Assembly (NCBI RefSeq): GCF_954871325.1
Contig: NC_088775.1
Coordinates: forward strand, 18,515,561-18,579,560
Source: Gordionus sp. m RMFG-2023
Lineage: Eukaryota > Nematomorpha > Gordioida > Chordodea > Parachordodidae
Direction: 5' to 3'
Length of the DNA stretch: 64,000 nt
Part shown: piece after piece, positions 34,512 to 46,589 of the stretch
Layout: each line of letters begins with the position of its first letter
Numbering within the stretch: the first letter of the stretch is position 1
Notes under the pieces: generated by a model
What the model was told of the DNA's origin: nothing
The model's input: only the letters and a program-made list of their open reading frames with translations
The model's database searches: none
Translations under genes and position numbers: made by a program

Positions 34512-35213
34512 TATGTTGAGGGCCTGACAGTCATACCCATCAAGACAAAAAATGAATAATTTCAATCTAAAGATATTTATATTAGATTTTATTTGATACC
34601 CATATCTATATTTTGTGGTGATAAATATATTCCTGACCCCCCAAGACCTAGACCCGCCCTCTATGAGTGATTATCATTATTACAATGAAAAAATATTTTT
34701 ATTAGCTTTTATTTGATATCCATATCAAATAAATTTATTTTTTACACCCCCCCCCCCTCAACCCCTACCCCACAGACCAAGAATAAAGACTTTCAGTCAA
34801 ACGATATTAAAATTAGCTTTTATTTGATACCCATATCAAAAAAAATTATTTTTTACACCCTCAGACCAAGTCATGCCCATCCAGACCAAGAATAATTGAG
34901 AAAAGAAAGATATAGTATGAAAAATAAATTGAGAAAAGATACAAATAAAGTAAAGAAATCGCAAAAAGTTATAAATAAAAAAGAAGGAATGACAAAAATA
35001 AATAAAAATTTATAATTTTTTTAAAAAAAATTACGATTTTCCTTTTTTGAATGGGAACTTTCCTTTTTTGTTTGACATTTTTCCTTTTTTGATCGGACTT
35101 TTTCCTTTTTTGATTGACACTTTTCCTTTTTTGTGGACCTTTTCCTTTTTGATTGAACCTTTTCCTTTTTTGTTTGGTTGAAACTTTTCCTTTTTTGAAT
35201 GGGAAACCTTGTA

Positions 35214-36763
35214 ACTTTTTTATAACATTTTGTTTTTGTTAAAAACGCCATTTTTTATTGGATCGGAAAATTTTATAATATTGGCCAACTGTTTTTCTTT
35301 GTTTAATAAAATCATTTTTAATCTTTTTCATCAGAAAAGCTTAATTTGATGAATAGTTATAAGGTCAGGATTTTATCTGTTTTAAACTGAAGCTAATTTT
35401 CAAAGGTCGAACCGTTTACCACAATGTAGAAACCGAACCGGGATTTTCATTGTTTTTTTAAATGCTAATTAGGTACAGGAGACCTGATTCAAATTGCTAG
35501 TTGTTTTTGCATAAATTAAAAATTTAATAGGTGCAATAATATCGTTTTTTATTTAAGAAGCCACCGATGCTAGCATGGTATAAGACGATATCTGCTATTA
35601 CTCAAAAAATATTAATAGTAATTTATTAAAAATGAGCTAAATGTATTATTAAGATATTTGTAAAAATTAACAGCAACTTATTTCCTTCTACCTCGTTGGT
35701 TTAAAAATTTGTATATGATTTTTTAAATATTTATTAGTAGCAATAGGTTAAAAAAAATTTACATAACTAAGTGAGTTTGGCGATTTGTTATGAAATTTTC
35801 TTTCCACCATTGCTTATTTTTAGCAAAAGATTAATTTCATTTTCATGATTGAATTTGCTATAAAAAGACATTTGTGAAAAATGCAAATGTATGATTAACG
35901 TAAATATTTTTAGGAAATATTTAAATGAAAAATTAATGAAAGATGAATATTATTGCATGTCAGATAAAGATATTGAAATACATAATATTGTTAAAAAGGT
36001 CGGAAACTGATACTAGATAGAAGGTCGGCATCCTTCCTACCAAAAAATTTGTTAGTATTGAGTCATGGAATATATATTGTGATAATTATGCATAAAGCTA
36101 AACAAGAATGTAGAAATTTATGCATCTACTTTTGAAAAGCTAGTAAAAATTTGGGCAACATTTTGAGGGACTCTAATAAGTTCTATTGAAGATATCTGAA
36201 AAAATAATTGATAAGAGAAGAAAAACATGCCTCGAAGAATCTATGAATAATCGCAAATTTTCTCATTCGAAACTGAGGTATGCCAAATTAAAAAAGGAAT
36301 TTACCAAAATTATCAAGCTAACTTATATTACAAATGTTTCCTTTATTTCTTAATAGTTTTTATTTACATATTCAAATTTTACTAGTGGTTATGTTGTTCC
36401 TATCAAAAGTATAATTGGGTATTATTTTATTTTAAACCGTGTAAGCCTAATTTTAACTGGCTAAAAAATCAGCTAAACCGAGTTTTTCGCCAAAACATTT
36501 TAGCCTAGATGTTTTTTATCAAAATTTAGCACTCAAATTTGAAAGAAACTAATATACATTAAAAATCGTTAATGCTGGCGCATTTTCTCTGGCATGCGGA
36601 TGCGTCTATAGATTGGGCCGAATTACTCATTACCCAACTATAATCAAGTCATTATTTAACTATTTTATATATTACACGCTGTATATTACCACGAAAATAA
36701 TGAGTGTTTGATTTAAGGAATTAATAATATTTTCAAACCTTTGACCTGCAACGTCTTACAAAA
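35214..36763. other. Intergenic, nothing recognised
   Basis: AT-rich stretch with no long frame, no transposon terminus pair and no RNA gene that I can support. Confidence 0.4.
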
Positions 36764-36771
36764 TATTTACT

Positions 36772-38659
36772 CAGGGCCGTAGCCAAGAATTTCCATCGGG
36801 GATGGGAGGCAACTGTTTACTTGGGGGGAGGGGGGAATAATATGACGATTTTTAACTTAATGAATTAAAAGCTGAATACTGTTATTTTTTTAACAAGCCA
36901 TTAATACTAAATTTTGTTTACATCGATCTTTCATCGATTCTCTAGTGCTCGATAAAACTCTCTAATATAGAGAATAAGGCCTCCCCCAATAATTATGGTT
37001 GCTGAGTAGCATTTGTTCAAGTCTTTGAATGCAAGATGATATAATTATACCATTATTTTCTGCAACTAATAGTCACTTTGCTATTTCATTTCATGATCTA
37101 AGGTTTCAATATTTAAGTTAAATAATGATTCTAATGGGACCATTTTATCTGATATAAAATAACTCAAGAGGGGACAATGTATTAAAACATGATAGAATAT
37201 AACATCTTCTATAAATCTATCTAAAAAATAATTTAGATAGTAATCAATAATTTTATAATAATTCTTTTTTTAAGAACTTCAATTGGAGCCCTTTTTACAA
37301 TCAAATTGCAATTTGGTGTCGACTAAAAAATTTTGAAGATTTGTAGGCTATATTCACTTAATGATTTTGGAGGGATGAGATTATATTTTGATATAAGTTT
37401 TTCAGCCTTGATTTTTATCAAATCACTTTTTTTTATTTTTTAACTGTAGATACTTATTTAGTGGATCTATTATTAATACCTCATAAATTATAATAATTAA
37501 TTTCATGAGTGGAAACCTCTGAGTTTAGAAAAGTAAAATAATACTTCACCAATAGCCTCAAAATTTTTATAAATGATACGAGATGACTCTAAATGACCAA
37601 TCTACCTCTGGTCTAAAAGTCTCTTAAGAGTATGGCCTGCATATTCACAGGATACGTTAAAACGCCTAAAAAATACACGTATCATTAGATAAATTACAAA
37701 AAATTAATTGATTATTTTTTTGAAACAGGGTTTGTCCCCCTCCATTTCGGTTAGACATGACGTTTGCAGCATCATATGATTGGCTTATTACATTCGATGA
37801 ATATATATATTTAATTCATTAAGTTGTTTTAAAATACAATTAGTAATTCTTTCAACAGAAAGACATTATAAATGAATGAATCCTACTAAAATTTTTTGGA
37901 TTTCTATACAATAAATATAACGAATAATGCTCAGGTTTTCACAACCTAATGTATCTTTTATCTCATCAGTCTTAAGATAAAAAAGAGGCATCTTATTTTT
38001 ATATTTTTCTGTGATATATTCCAGCACCCTATCTGCCATAATAGATTAGAATTCGATTTATTGGGGTAAAATATAATGTGCATTTTAGAGTATTCATTTT
38101 ATAATTTTCTTTAATTCAGGATATTTTTGGAGGGTGTATGTAAGCATTGCTATAAATAGTCCAGAAGTATAAATTATGTTTTCACCTTTTGCACCATCTG
38201 TTATTTTTTGCTGAACCAAAAATGTAGCTCCTGTATGCTAAGAAATAGCATCAAATCATATATTGATTAAGATAATAAAGATTACGGTTAATTTGTTGGC
38301 TTACCAAAATTGTTGTTATCTCAGTGTCGTTATTTTTATTAAGATTTTTATCATACCATAATATTATTGAATTTAAATGAGCGATAGAGCTTTCGTGTTT
38401 TAGCAGTTTCTTCTTTGCAGCTAACGCATTTTTTCAAGTGCTGAATCCCTTTTGCCCAAATTCATAATTTGGATGACTAATAAGTGAATGGATATTTTAT
38501 AACTAATCTTTTTATAGGAAGGTTCTTATTTTTTATTTAAAAAAATTTGTTGTATTTTCATTTAGTTTTTAATGGCAAAATTTAATAATTAAAAAATTTT
38601 TTAAGGCCAGAAATTTTTTTTGGAGGAGCCTGCCCCCCCCCTCCGTGGCTACGTCTCTA
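36772..38659 (-). mobile_element. ZMYM-type hAT, deleted copy 2
   Basis: Left end CAGGGCCGTAGCCAAGAA; right end the complement of TAGAGACGTAGCCACGG. Perfect 8-bp duplication TATTTACT (36764-36771, 38660-38667). The interior is similar to 46328-49562 and holds decayed minus-strand transposase pieces (dimerisation part near 36900-37000, zinc-finger part near 38400). It is shorter by about 1.3 kb, with many breaks. Confidence 0.85.
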
Positions 38660-38909
38660 TATTTACTGGAAACAAATCCCTTCAAATCCTATATCTACCA
38701 TTTAAAAACTAAAGAAAACCATATATATATTCATTCTAAGTTTAATTCTAAAAGTCAATTAATATATATTATTACTAGAAGATATCACGAGTAATAATCA
38801 ATTTTACAAGGTTTTTATTTTTTTTTATAAATAATATAATATATACTAATTTATACATTTCTTTCAAACATTTTTAAGCTAAATTTCCTCAATTAACCTT
38901 TTTGTTAAT

Positions 38910-41340
38910 TTACAGTTTCTGGTAGACCAACGTAGTGTAGTAGTCGTTGTTTCATTGGCACAACTATTTCTGTAATTTCTGATGAACTTTTATGAGTTGG
39001 AATAATTGAAAGATCTAGCTGATCTGTATGTCTCCACAATATTCTCTCGTTTCAACGATATATGAATATAGCCCTGTTTCTCTTTTATCATTACCTTTCT
39101 CCAACTTTTGGTATCAAACAGGTTGTGAAATCTCAATTACCTCCCTTTCGAATAATGATTTTGTCTGCCACTTATTTTTCTTTTCAATCTCAGGTTCTAC
39201 ATTTGATCCTATTCAATATAAACTAATTTTCTATATGGCATATGTTATTTAATTCACAGTAACGACGGAATTCCCCAGATATGATTTATGATCCATCGTC
39301 TAATAGAATATACTTAGTATTCTAAACCTAGCAAACCATTTTTTTAAACGTTTGATCATATTATCAGCTGAGATATTCTGCATTAGATCAACTTCTAGTC
39401 AATTATAGCAAGAATCTACATCAATTAACTAATATCGCGAATCCCCTTGTCCAGCAAATTCCATGTGAATTCGCTTCCAAGTCCTTAACTACAATCCAGA
39501 AATACAGCTGTACTTCTTGAATTCAAGGTCTATTTTTCTGGCATCCAGAATTTCAATATAATATTCTATATCGATATCATACCTGGTCTGCTACAATACA
39601 ATCTAAAAATCGATTTTTAAATTTTTACCAAGATGTGCTCTATGAATTTTTTCTAGCACTGCATTCCTTAATTTATTGGATATCATCAATCTCCTATTCG
39701 ATTCTATGATCTTATTATCGATTATAAAAGTTTTTACTCAAAGTTTTGTTAACTTTGCTGAACTATATTCGATTGTGAAATCATATGAAGTCACTTTGCA
39801 GGCCCAACGAGTCAAATGCTTATTAGAAATCTTAGGTAGATCTCGATTATCCCCAAATAATTAATCTAATGGTTTATGATCAGTTCGAAGTAAAAATTTT
39901 CTACCATAAATGAATAATGAAATAAAATTTTCAATTCCAAACAAAAATGCTCAAGCTTCTTTATCAATCGGTGCGTAGTGTCTATCTGATTCTAATAAAG
40001 TCCGTACGAGATATGTTTTGTCCTTCCGTCTAATATTTGATGTAACAAAACATCTCATAATCCTGAATCAGGAGCGTCGCATTCCAAAATTATTAACAAC
40101 TGATCATTATAAGGAATTAACGTTTCGTCGGATGAAAATAATTTTATAATCCCTTAATGAGTCTTGTTCCTCTTTCGCCCACCGCTTAGGTACTTATTTC
40201 ATTAATCTATGTAATAGCGCAACTTTACTACGAAGATTTCGAATAAAATTATTATGATAATTCACGAGTCCCAGAAAATCTAAGTTGTATATTCTTTGGT
40301 TTTGGTGAATTCCGGATAGCCTTCACCTATTCCGGATTAGGATATATACCAGATTTTTTAATAATAACTCAAAAATGATACGAACTTTTGTAAAAATCGA
40401 AATTTCGTCAACTTCTTTTTAAGACCAGCAATCTGTAATCTGTCTAACACGATTATCGAGGTAGAATTGATACCCTATTAACTGGAAACAATCTTAGTAC
40501 AACGAGATTCTTTAAATGTATTAGCACCACAAAATAGTATGTCCCATCTTATCATTGAAAATTACATGTTTATTAACCAATTTTGAATTCTAGAATCTAC
40601 TGCCAGGTAATATATTTTTTGTGAATAGCAAGATTCGATGTTTTAGATTGTCCAACAGAACATTAACCGACTTTGGTATTTGTATTATCCTATAATGTTG
40701 AGTCATTCCCAAATTAAATATAATCAATGATAGTCTGAAAAGAGGTACCCCATTATTGTTTATTATTACCACAGATAGCGTCATCCTTGCTCAAAACATT
40801 AACTTGAGCCTCGCCCTTAACATCTAACGGATGGTTACCATATGCAATCGATAATCAGGTTGTTAATATTTGGTCGCCAATTATTTTTCCATATATCACT
40901 CCGATTAATGATGCCTGCGCATTAGTGTCAAAATCAAATTCGACCAATCCATTAATCTCTGCAATTAGATTTGCTCTATTCTGTCGATTTTGTTAAATCT
41001 TCTATATTTTATGAATAGAATCACTTAAGGGCGATAAAAAATATACGAAGATATGGTTAAAAATATACGAAGATATGGTTTATAAATAAAATACATCGGG
41101 ATTATATAATTTAAATTCTTTGATTTATAACAAACTGAAATTTTTTTTTGCATGCTGCATCTGTGCCTAGAAATTTCTTATCGGTTTGACTAAACCCACA
41201 TTTATACTATTTTACTTTATTATAATCTTTATCAAATGTATTATTATATTTATCTATCTAAATCAAGACTAATAGACTCAATATGTATATTTAAAGCCTT
41301 TGTAATCATCCATACAGCTCTCAGGACACTCATGTCATAG
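38910..41340 (-). mobile_element. Ty3/Gypsy fossil, second lineage, minus strand
   Basis: Old, broken copy. Read on the minus strand: gag-like tail (about 41340-41180), protease-like region (about 40990-40740), RT to RNase H linker (FLGLVNYHNNFI, about 40290), RNase H with LRTDHKP (about 39880), integrase N-part and core (RIHMEFAG, about 39470) and a C-terminal tail to about 38910. Many breaks. The sequence differs from the family at 1-1740, so it is a separate lineage. LTRs were not identified. Confidence 0.75.
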
Positions 41341-41640
41341 GTCGCATGATGATAAAACATTCATATTTTAAAAATTTACAAAAAAAAGTTTTCCTTGCAA
41401 ATATATATAAAAATAAGTTTTATTTAAATTTAAAATGTAATTTTAACATTAATCAAAATATAATCGTGATGGTAAACATCATTGGCAATTAAATGTGATT
41501 CTATTGTTAATTATAATACAACTAGTAAATAGCCCGTCAAAAATGACGGGAAATGAAAATTTTCTTCTTACTTTTATGCATGTTACCTGTTATTTGAAAA
41601 TAATATCCAATTTTTATTCTTCTTACCCCCTCATCCCTTC
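41340..41640. other. AT-rich spacer
   Basis: No gene seen. A small perfect hairpin CCCGTCAAAAATGACGGG occurs at 41534-41551. Confidence 0.4.
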
Positions 41641-42720
41641 AGGCCAGGTATAATCCATTAAAACTAAGTGCTATGGTTTGAGTAAAAATAAATTTAAAGC
41701 ATTTACTTGATAATACCAATATTATTTGTTAAATATTACTGATTACTTATACCTAATATTTAATATTAAAAAAAATTTCCAGGCAAAGTCAAAAGCCATT
41801 TTAATTATGAAAATTCTTCCAAGCCCAATGAAAGATCATAATAATTTTGGTAGTTGAGAACTGAAATAAAATATTTAAATAATCATAATGAATTTAAAAA
41901 TACAATCAAAATTCAGATTTTCATGGGCCTTGGTTTTTTGATCAGGTCAAGCCCAGGCCTGCAAAAAAATTTGTTTTAGGCCAATGTCTGACCTATAATT
42001 AATAATAAAAAAATTCTCAAGCGTCCAAGTTTATAAAAATTTTGAAAAATTTTTCCCAAGCCCAGCCCAATATAATTTATAAAAATATTTTCCAAGCCCA
42101 GCCCAACCCATAATAATTTTATAAAAAAAATTTCTCAAACCTGGCTAACCGATAAAAATTTTCCAAGCCTGGAGATAGGTAAATCTCTAAAAACCATATC
42201 TATTTTTTAGTCTATTTTGACCTAGCTCACTCCAACCAAGGCCAATCCATTAAGACTAAGAGTGAATACTATTTTTTTGAATAAAAATATATTTAAATTA
42301 GATTTTACCTGAGGGCCATATAAATATTCTGTGTTAAATATTATACCTATGCCTAATATTTAAAAAAATCCCAAGCCAGGTCCTCGCACTTGGTTTTCTT
42401 AAACCCGCAAAAGACCATAATAATTTTGATAGTTGAGGACTGAAATAAAATATATAAAAAGTCACAATGCATTTAAAAATACAATCAGAATATGAAATTT
42501 GCATGGGCCTTGGTTTTTGATCAGGCCTTGCCATGTCTTTAAAAGATATTTTCAGGCCAATTTCTAGTCCATATTTAAAATTAAAAAATTCACAGGAATC
42601 TTAGACTATAATAATTATGAAAAATGTTTCTCAAGCTAGGTCCAAGTCCATATTAATGGTGAAAAATATTTCCCAAGCCCAGGAAATCCCAAATAATTTA
42701 TTTGAATCAGAAAAATAGGT
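41640..42720. repeat. Tandem duplication, unit about 590 bp
   Basis: Two diverged copies in the same orientation (about 41640-42235 and 42236-42720). Shared landmarks in order: AATCCATTAA(A/G)ACTAAG, CTATGCCTAATATT-like, CATAATAATTTTG(G/A)TAGTTGAG, GGGCCTTGGTTTTT, GATCAGG and several CCCAAGCCCAG motifs. Dispersed CAAGCCCAGCCCAA-type motifs suggest a hAT MITE origin, but termini were not found. Confidence 0.6.
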
Positions 42721-43064
42721 CTGTTGTAAGGGGCTTATAAAAATTAAATCTGTCTAATTTCAAAATTATAATCAAATGAAGGGTAAATTTCTGATTTACC
42801 TATGATTCTACTGGTGAGCTCCTGGTATTTATATGAAATTCATGAATACATATTAAAGTACCATTCTGAAAATATGTTCATCCTAATTTAAATTTTAAAC
42901 AAACCATTTTAAATTTTGATATTTCCAATACATGCTCACAGTACACATGCAACAATTTTACCTCTTTTAAGATAATTTTTGATATATGACGTTTGTCGTC
43001 ACATAGCAATTTGCTAACAATTAGAACTACCATATTTGAATCATATCTGTCTATTTTAAAATTA

Positions 43065-44450
43065 TGGAAGAAGAAAATAGAATAATATGTTTATCTTCGT
43101 CTTCAGATGATTCTTCAACTGAAAAGCAAATTTTTTGAAGTACTTCAAGATGATCATAATAAAGAAATTCATCGTGACTTTGGTGTTGACGAAAAAGTTA
43201 TAGCAACTGTTACAGATAACGGCTCTAACTTTAAGAAAGCTTTCAAGGAGTTTGGATATTCCATGGAAGCTGTAGAGAATGACTTTGACATCAATGATGA
43301 TGAATGTATAGAATTCGAAATCATTGAAAGTATTATTTAATACTTCTTTAAAATTTATTATGATATTGTAAATTTAGTAAAAAATTTTATTTAAATAAAA
43401 TTATTTATTTGTTTATTTAAGGGTCTAAAGAAGCCTCAATAACATTGCCTCAACACATTCGTTGTTTGTGCCATACGATATGTCTAATTGCCACAACAGA
43501 TGTCGAGAGAGCTATTAAGGATTCTCCTAACATTTCTAAAATTCATCATCCTGCAATAGCTAAATGTACTAAATGGAATGTAAATAATAGACCTAAAACT
43601 GCAGAACTTATCAAAGCAGTTTTAGGAAAACAATTAGTTACACTTTGTTGCACTAGATGGAATAGTTTGTATGATAGTCTTCATAGTTTATTAAAATTTA
43701 AAGGCGAACTTCCTAAATTATGTCAAAAATTAGAATTTCCTAAATTAAGAGATATTGAAATTCAATATTTAGAAGAATATTGCAATATAATGGCCCCATT
43801 GGCTATAGCGATTGACAAAATACAGAGTGAAATCAACTGCTATTATGGAGAATCAGCTCCAATTTTAAATGTCGTTAAAAAAAATTAGAAATTTAATTCA
43901 AACCAATCTACAATTTTGCAAACCATTAGCTGTTGCCATAGAAAATTATTTAAATAAAAGATTTAAAAATATATATGATTTTGATAACAATTTTAAAAGT
44001 GCATTTTTGGCAACTATTTCTCATCCCTATTTTAAAAATCGTTGGATTGATGGTGAAAAAGAAAAAAAATACCTTCAGGATTTATTATACATGAAGTTTT
44101 AATTGTTTTTAAAAATAATATTGAAATTAATACTTCAACAAAATCTTCAACTGATGAAGATGATGATTACTTTTGTCTTAAAAGTACCACATCCAATTCT
44201 AATAATTCAATAAATGATATTGAAATAGAGGTCCTAAATTATATGAAAGATGACAGGCGGAGTATAAATATGTTAAATAGTTATAAATAAATAAAAGAAA
44301 TATTTATTAAATATAACACAATATTACCCTCCTCAGCCCCCGTTGAAAGATTATTTAGCTTTGCTAATATGGTTAATAGACCAAATCGTCAAAGATTGAA
44401 CGATAAATCATTTGAAAAATTAATAATATTAAAAAATAATGCTGATTTAT
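43065..44450 (+). pseudogene. hAT transposase relic
   Basis: Starts with an acidic, serine-rich stretch (EENRIICLSSSSDD, 43065) followed by a large internal deletion. Next is the catalytic segment VIATVTDNGSNFKKAF (about 43200), then HIRCLCHTICLIAT (43445) and LCCTRWNSLYDSL, typical of the hAT insertion domain. 43869-44102 continues to HPYFKNRWID. The dimerisation domain ILPSSAPVERLFSFANM (about 44325) ends near 44450. Small frameshifts occur near 43888 and 44100 and a stop near 44288. Several long frames remain, so the copy is not very old. Confidence 0.8.
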
Positions 44451-44790
44451 GATGCTGATTTATTATTATTTACTAATTATATAATTATTAAATGGAATAT
44501 CGCATTATCTTTTATAATAAATTTGTTATTTTATACAATTTATTTTAAGTATTTTTTTATAAATTATTATAGATAAGAAAATAAAGCTTTATACATTTTG
44601 ATTTTGACTATTTAAAGTTTTTTAAAAAAGTATCTTGTATCTTAGATACTTTTTTTTAAAAAATACAAGTATCTTATATCTTATTGAAATTTTTATTTTT
44701 CTAAAGTATCTAGTATCTTGTATCTTAAATACAAAATTTTATAAAGTATCTGTATCCGAATACAATTTTCTAAAAATTTGCCCAACCCTG
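43065..44790 (+). mobile_element. hAT element, 5' truncated
   Basis: The right end CCCAACCCTG (44781-44790, complementary to CAGGGTTGGG) is preceded by many GTATCTTGTATCTTA repeats. A matching left end is absent. It encodes a broken plus-strand hAT transposase (see 43065-44450). Confidence 0.75.
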
Positions 44791-44913
44791 TTAATACCAT
44801 ACACACAAACTAAATAATTACCCTTCAACATCTATATAATTAATTATGTTGAAATTGGTGCATAAAATGATTGTTAATTTAAATTAAATATATATGAAGA
44901 ATTATCGTAAAAT

Positions 44914-44992
44914 AAAAAGTTAAGGGTGGCTGCGTTGAAAGAACTTTGCCTTCCAATCGTGAAGTCGCAAGTTCGAATCCCTGGGATGGCAA
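44914..44992 (+). repeat. tRNA-like SINE unit 1
   Basis: Contains a B-box-like AGTTCGAATCC preceded by a TGGCTGCGTTG A-box-like motif, ending in GATGGC and an A-tract. Part of a two-unit tandem with a 120-bp period. The predicted acceptor and T stems do not pair well, so it is a tRNA-derived repeat rather than a tRNA gene. Confidence 0.5.
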
Positions 44993-45033
44993 AAAAAAAT
45001 TAAAAAAATATATATTTATTATTATCGTAAAAT

Positions 45034-45112
45034 AAAAAGTTGAGGAGTGCTGCATTGAAAGAACGTTTACCTTTCCAATCGTGAAGTCGCTAGTTCGAAT
45101 CCGGGATGGCAA
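45034..45112 (+). repeat. tRNA-like SINE unit 2
   Basis: Second unit, 120 bp downstream of the first and highly similar, with the same GTGAAGTCGC…AGTTCGAATCC core and a following A-tract of 11 or more bases. Confidence 0.5.
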
Positions 45113-45299
45113 AAAAAAAAATTTTTTAAAAAATTAACATTACACTGTATAGTCTCCTTAAATTTTAAATACATTAAGGAGATACGAAAACGATCATTAT
45201 GTGATTATGGAGATTATATATATTAGATAGTCAGGGAAAATGTCCTTGGTGTTAAAATGTAATTTTATTGCTAATCAAAATATAATCAACAGGGAGACT

Positions 45300-46319
45300 C
45301 CCTAGGTTCCTTATTTTTCTGTTTAGGCATCAGTGGCATCGTTAAGTCCATTCAAACGACGTGCTCATTATCCTTGCATGCCAGGTATATCGATGATGGT
45401 ATACTTGGTGGTTCCAATGAGGAGGTCAATAAATTAGTTAATTTAATCAAGGAGGCTGGGTCTGCTATTGTACCATTAACCCTGAGTTATTTGAATTCCT
45501 TCCTATCAATTCAATCGACACACACAACTTCAAACTGACCACCCTTAAGGAACTATACCATTTAGGAGCTCCTGTTGGGGGTTATATATCAATAACGGTG
45601 GTGTTGCATGGACAAAAAATGTTTTATTTATTATAAATATATCTAAAACTAAAAATGATACTAAAAATAAATATAAAATAAGGTATATATATATATGTAT
45701 TATAAAAAGAACAATTTAAACGAAATACATGGTTAAAGGCTAACATGTTTAAAATAAAAGCAATTTAAGTTAATTTAAAAAGTCAATCTCGATTAACAGG
45801 GATACACAGCAATATCTTCCTTTCTACATTCTACACTTGAAACACTTTTTGAGCTGGCTGATTTATTTTCGCTTCTCCCTTCCCATAAAGCCTTTATCCT
45901 CTTGAAAAAATTTTTCAATATTCCTCGTATTCTATATGCGCTTTGATCAACTCCTATTTTTAAATTTCCCATACCTCTCTGTGTTTATGAAAATGGGATT
46001 AAAGTCCTAATCGAAAATATTCTAAACCTCAAATTCGATGAAATAGCGTGGACACAAGCTTTTTTACCCAGATGAGTGGACTTGGTATCAGATATCCTTC
46101 CGATCTTGCCTTAACAGCCTTCATATCCAGTTGTCTTTTAACAAAAAATATAGTAAATTCCCATTTGATAAAACCCCACCCTTCCTATGATAATGCTATT
46201 ATCGAGTGGAAAGCACGAATTATCGCTGATCACCCACTTCCAGAAACGAATAAGCAGATGAACTGGGATAGGCCTATTATTGCAAGCTGCGTTGAATCAC
46301 TTCTTTTCAGAATGCTTAT
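45300..46319 (+). pseudogene. LINE-like reverse transcriptase relic, 5' part
   Basis: Plus-strand fragments: SGIVKSIQTTCS, the palm motif RYIDDGILGGSNEEV (about 45385), LKELYHLGAPVGG (about 45548), then SHKAFILLKKFFNIPRIL (about 45890), VLIENILNLKFDEIAWTQAF (about 46000) and GGLGIRYPSDLALTAFISS (46080-46130). The order matches RT palm then thumb of a retroelement type with a YxDDG signature seen in invertebrates. It has frameshifts near 45470 and 45540 and an apparent roughly 190-bp AT-rich insertion at about 45590-45790. It continues at 49563 beyond a hAT insertion. The clade is not assigned. Confidence 0.65.
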
Positions 46320-46589
46320 CTGACCGTCAGGGCCGTAGCCAGGAATTTTCACTTAGGGGGGCCAAGTGCTTACTTGGGGGGGGGGGGCTCTATTTTTTTT
46401 AAATCAAACAAATAATTAAGCATTCATATAAATTTTTTCCTATTTTTATTAAAAATTTAATAACAAAATAATACTATAATATGCATATACAAAACAAAAT
46501 AATACTATAATATGCATATACAAAACAAAATATTACTATAATAGAATACGGCGATTTTTATTTTTAAATTTTAATATAAATGAACTAAA

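Larger units (their letters stand above)
31026..35211. mobile_element. Fold-back Tc1/mariner-type element with long inverted arms
   Basis: Outer ends CAGGGTTTCCCATTC at 31026 and the near-complement ending at 35211, each next to TA (31024-31025, 35212-35213). The arms are long: about 1.6 kb left (31026-32667) and 0.7 kb right (34514-35211). They contain a minisatellite of AAAAAAGGAAAAG-type units next to the ends and repeated GGGTATCAAATAAAAGCTAA units inward. The left arm has extra sequence. A second, transposase-bearing element with the same end sequence lies at the centre (32670-34511). Confidence 0.7.

Noticed and set aside
44914-45112. Two functional tRNA genes
   Set aside because: The B-box-like motif is clear, but acceptor and T-stem bases do not pair, no sensible anticodon loop forms, and A-tracts follow. 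SINE-like units fit better.
46480-46545. 29-bp tandem repeat as a regulatory array
   Set aside because: Only two to three units of simple AT-rich sequence inside the hAT 3' region; likely slippage.
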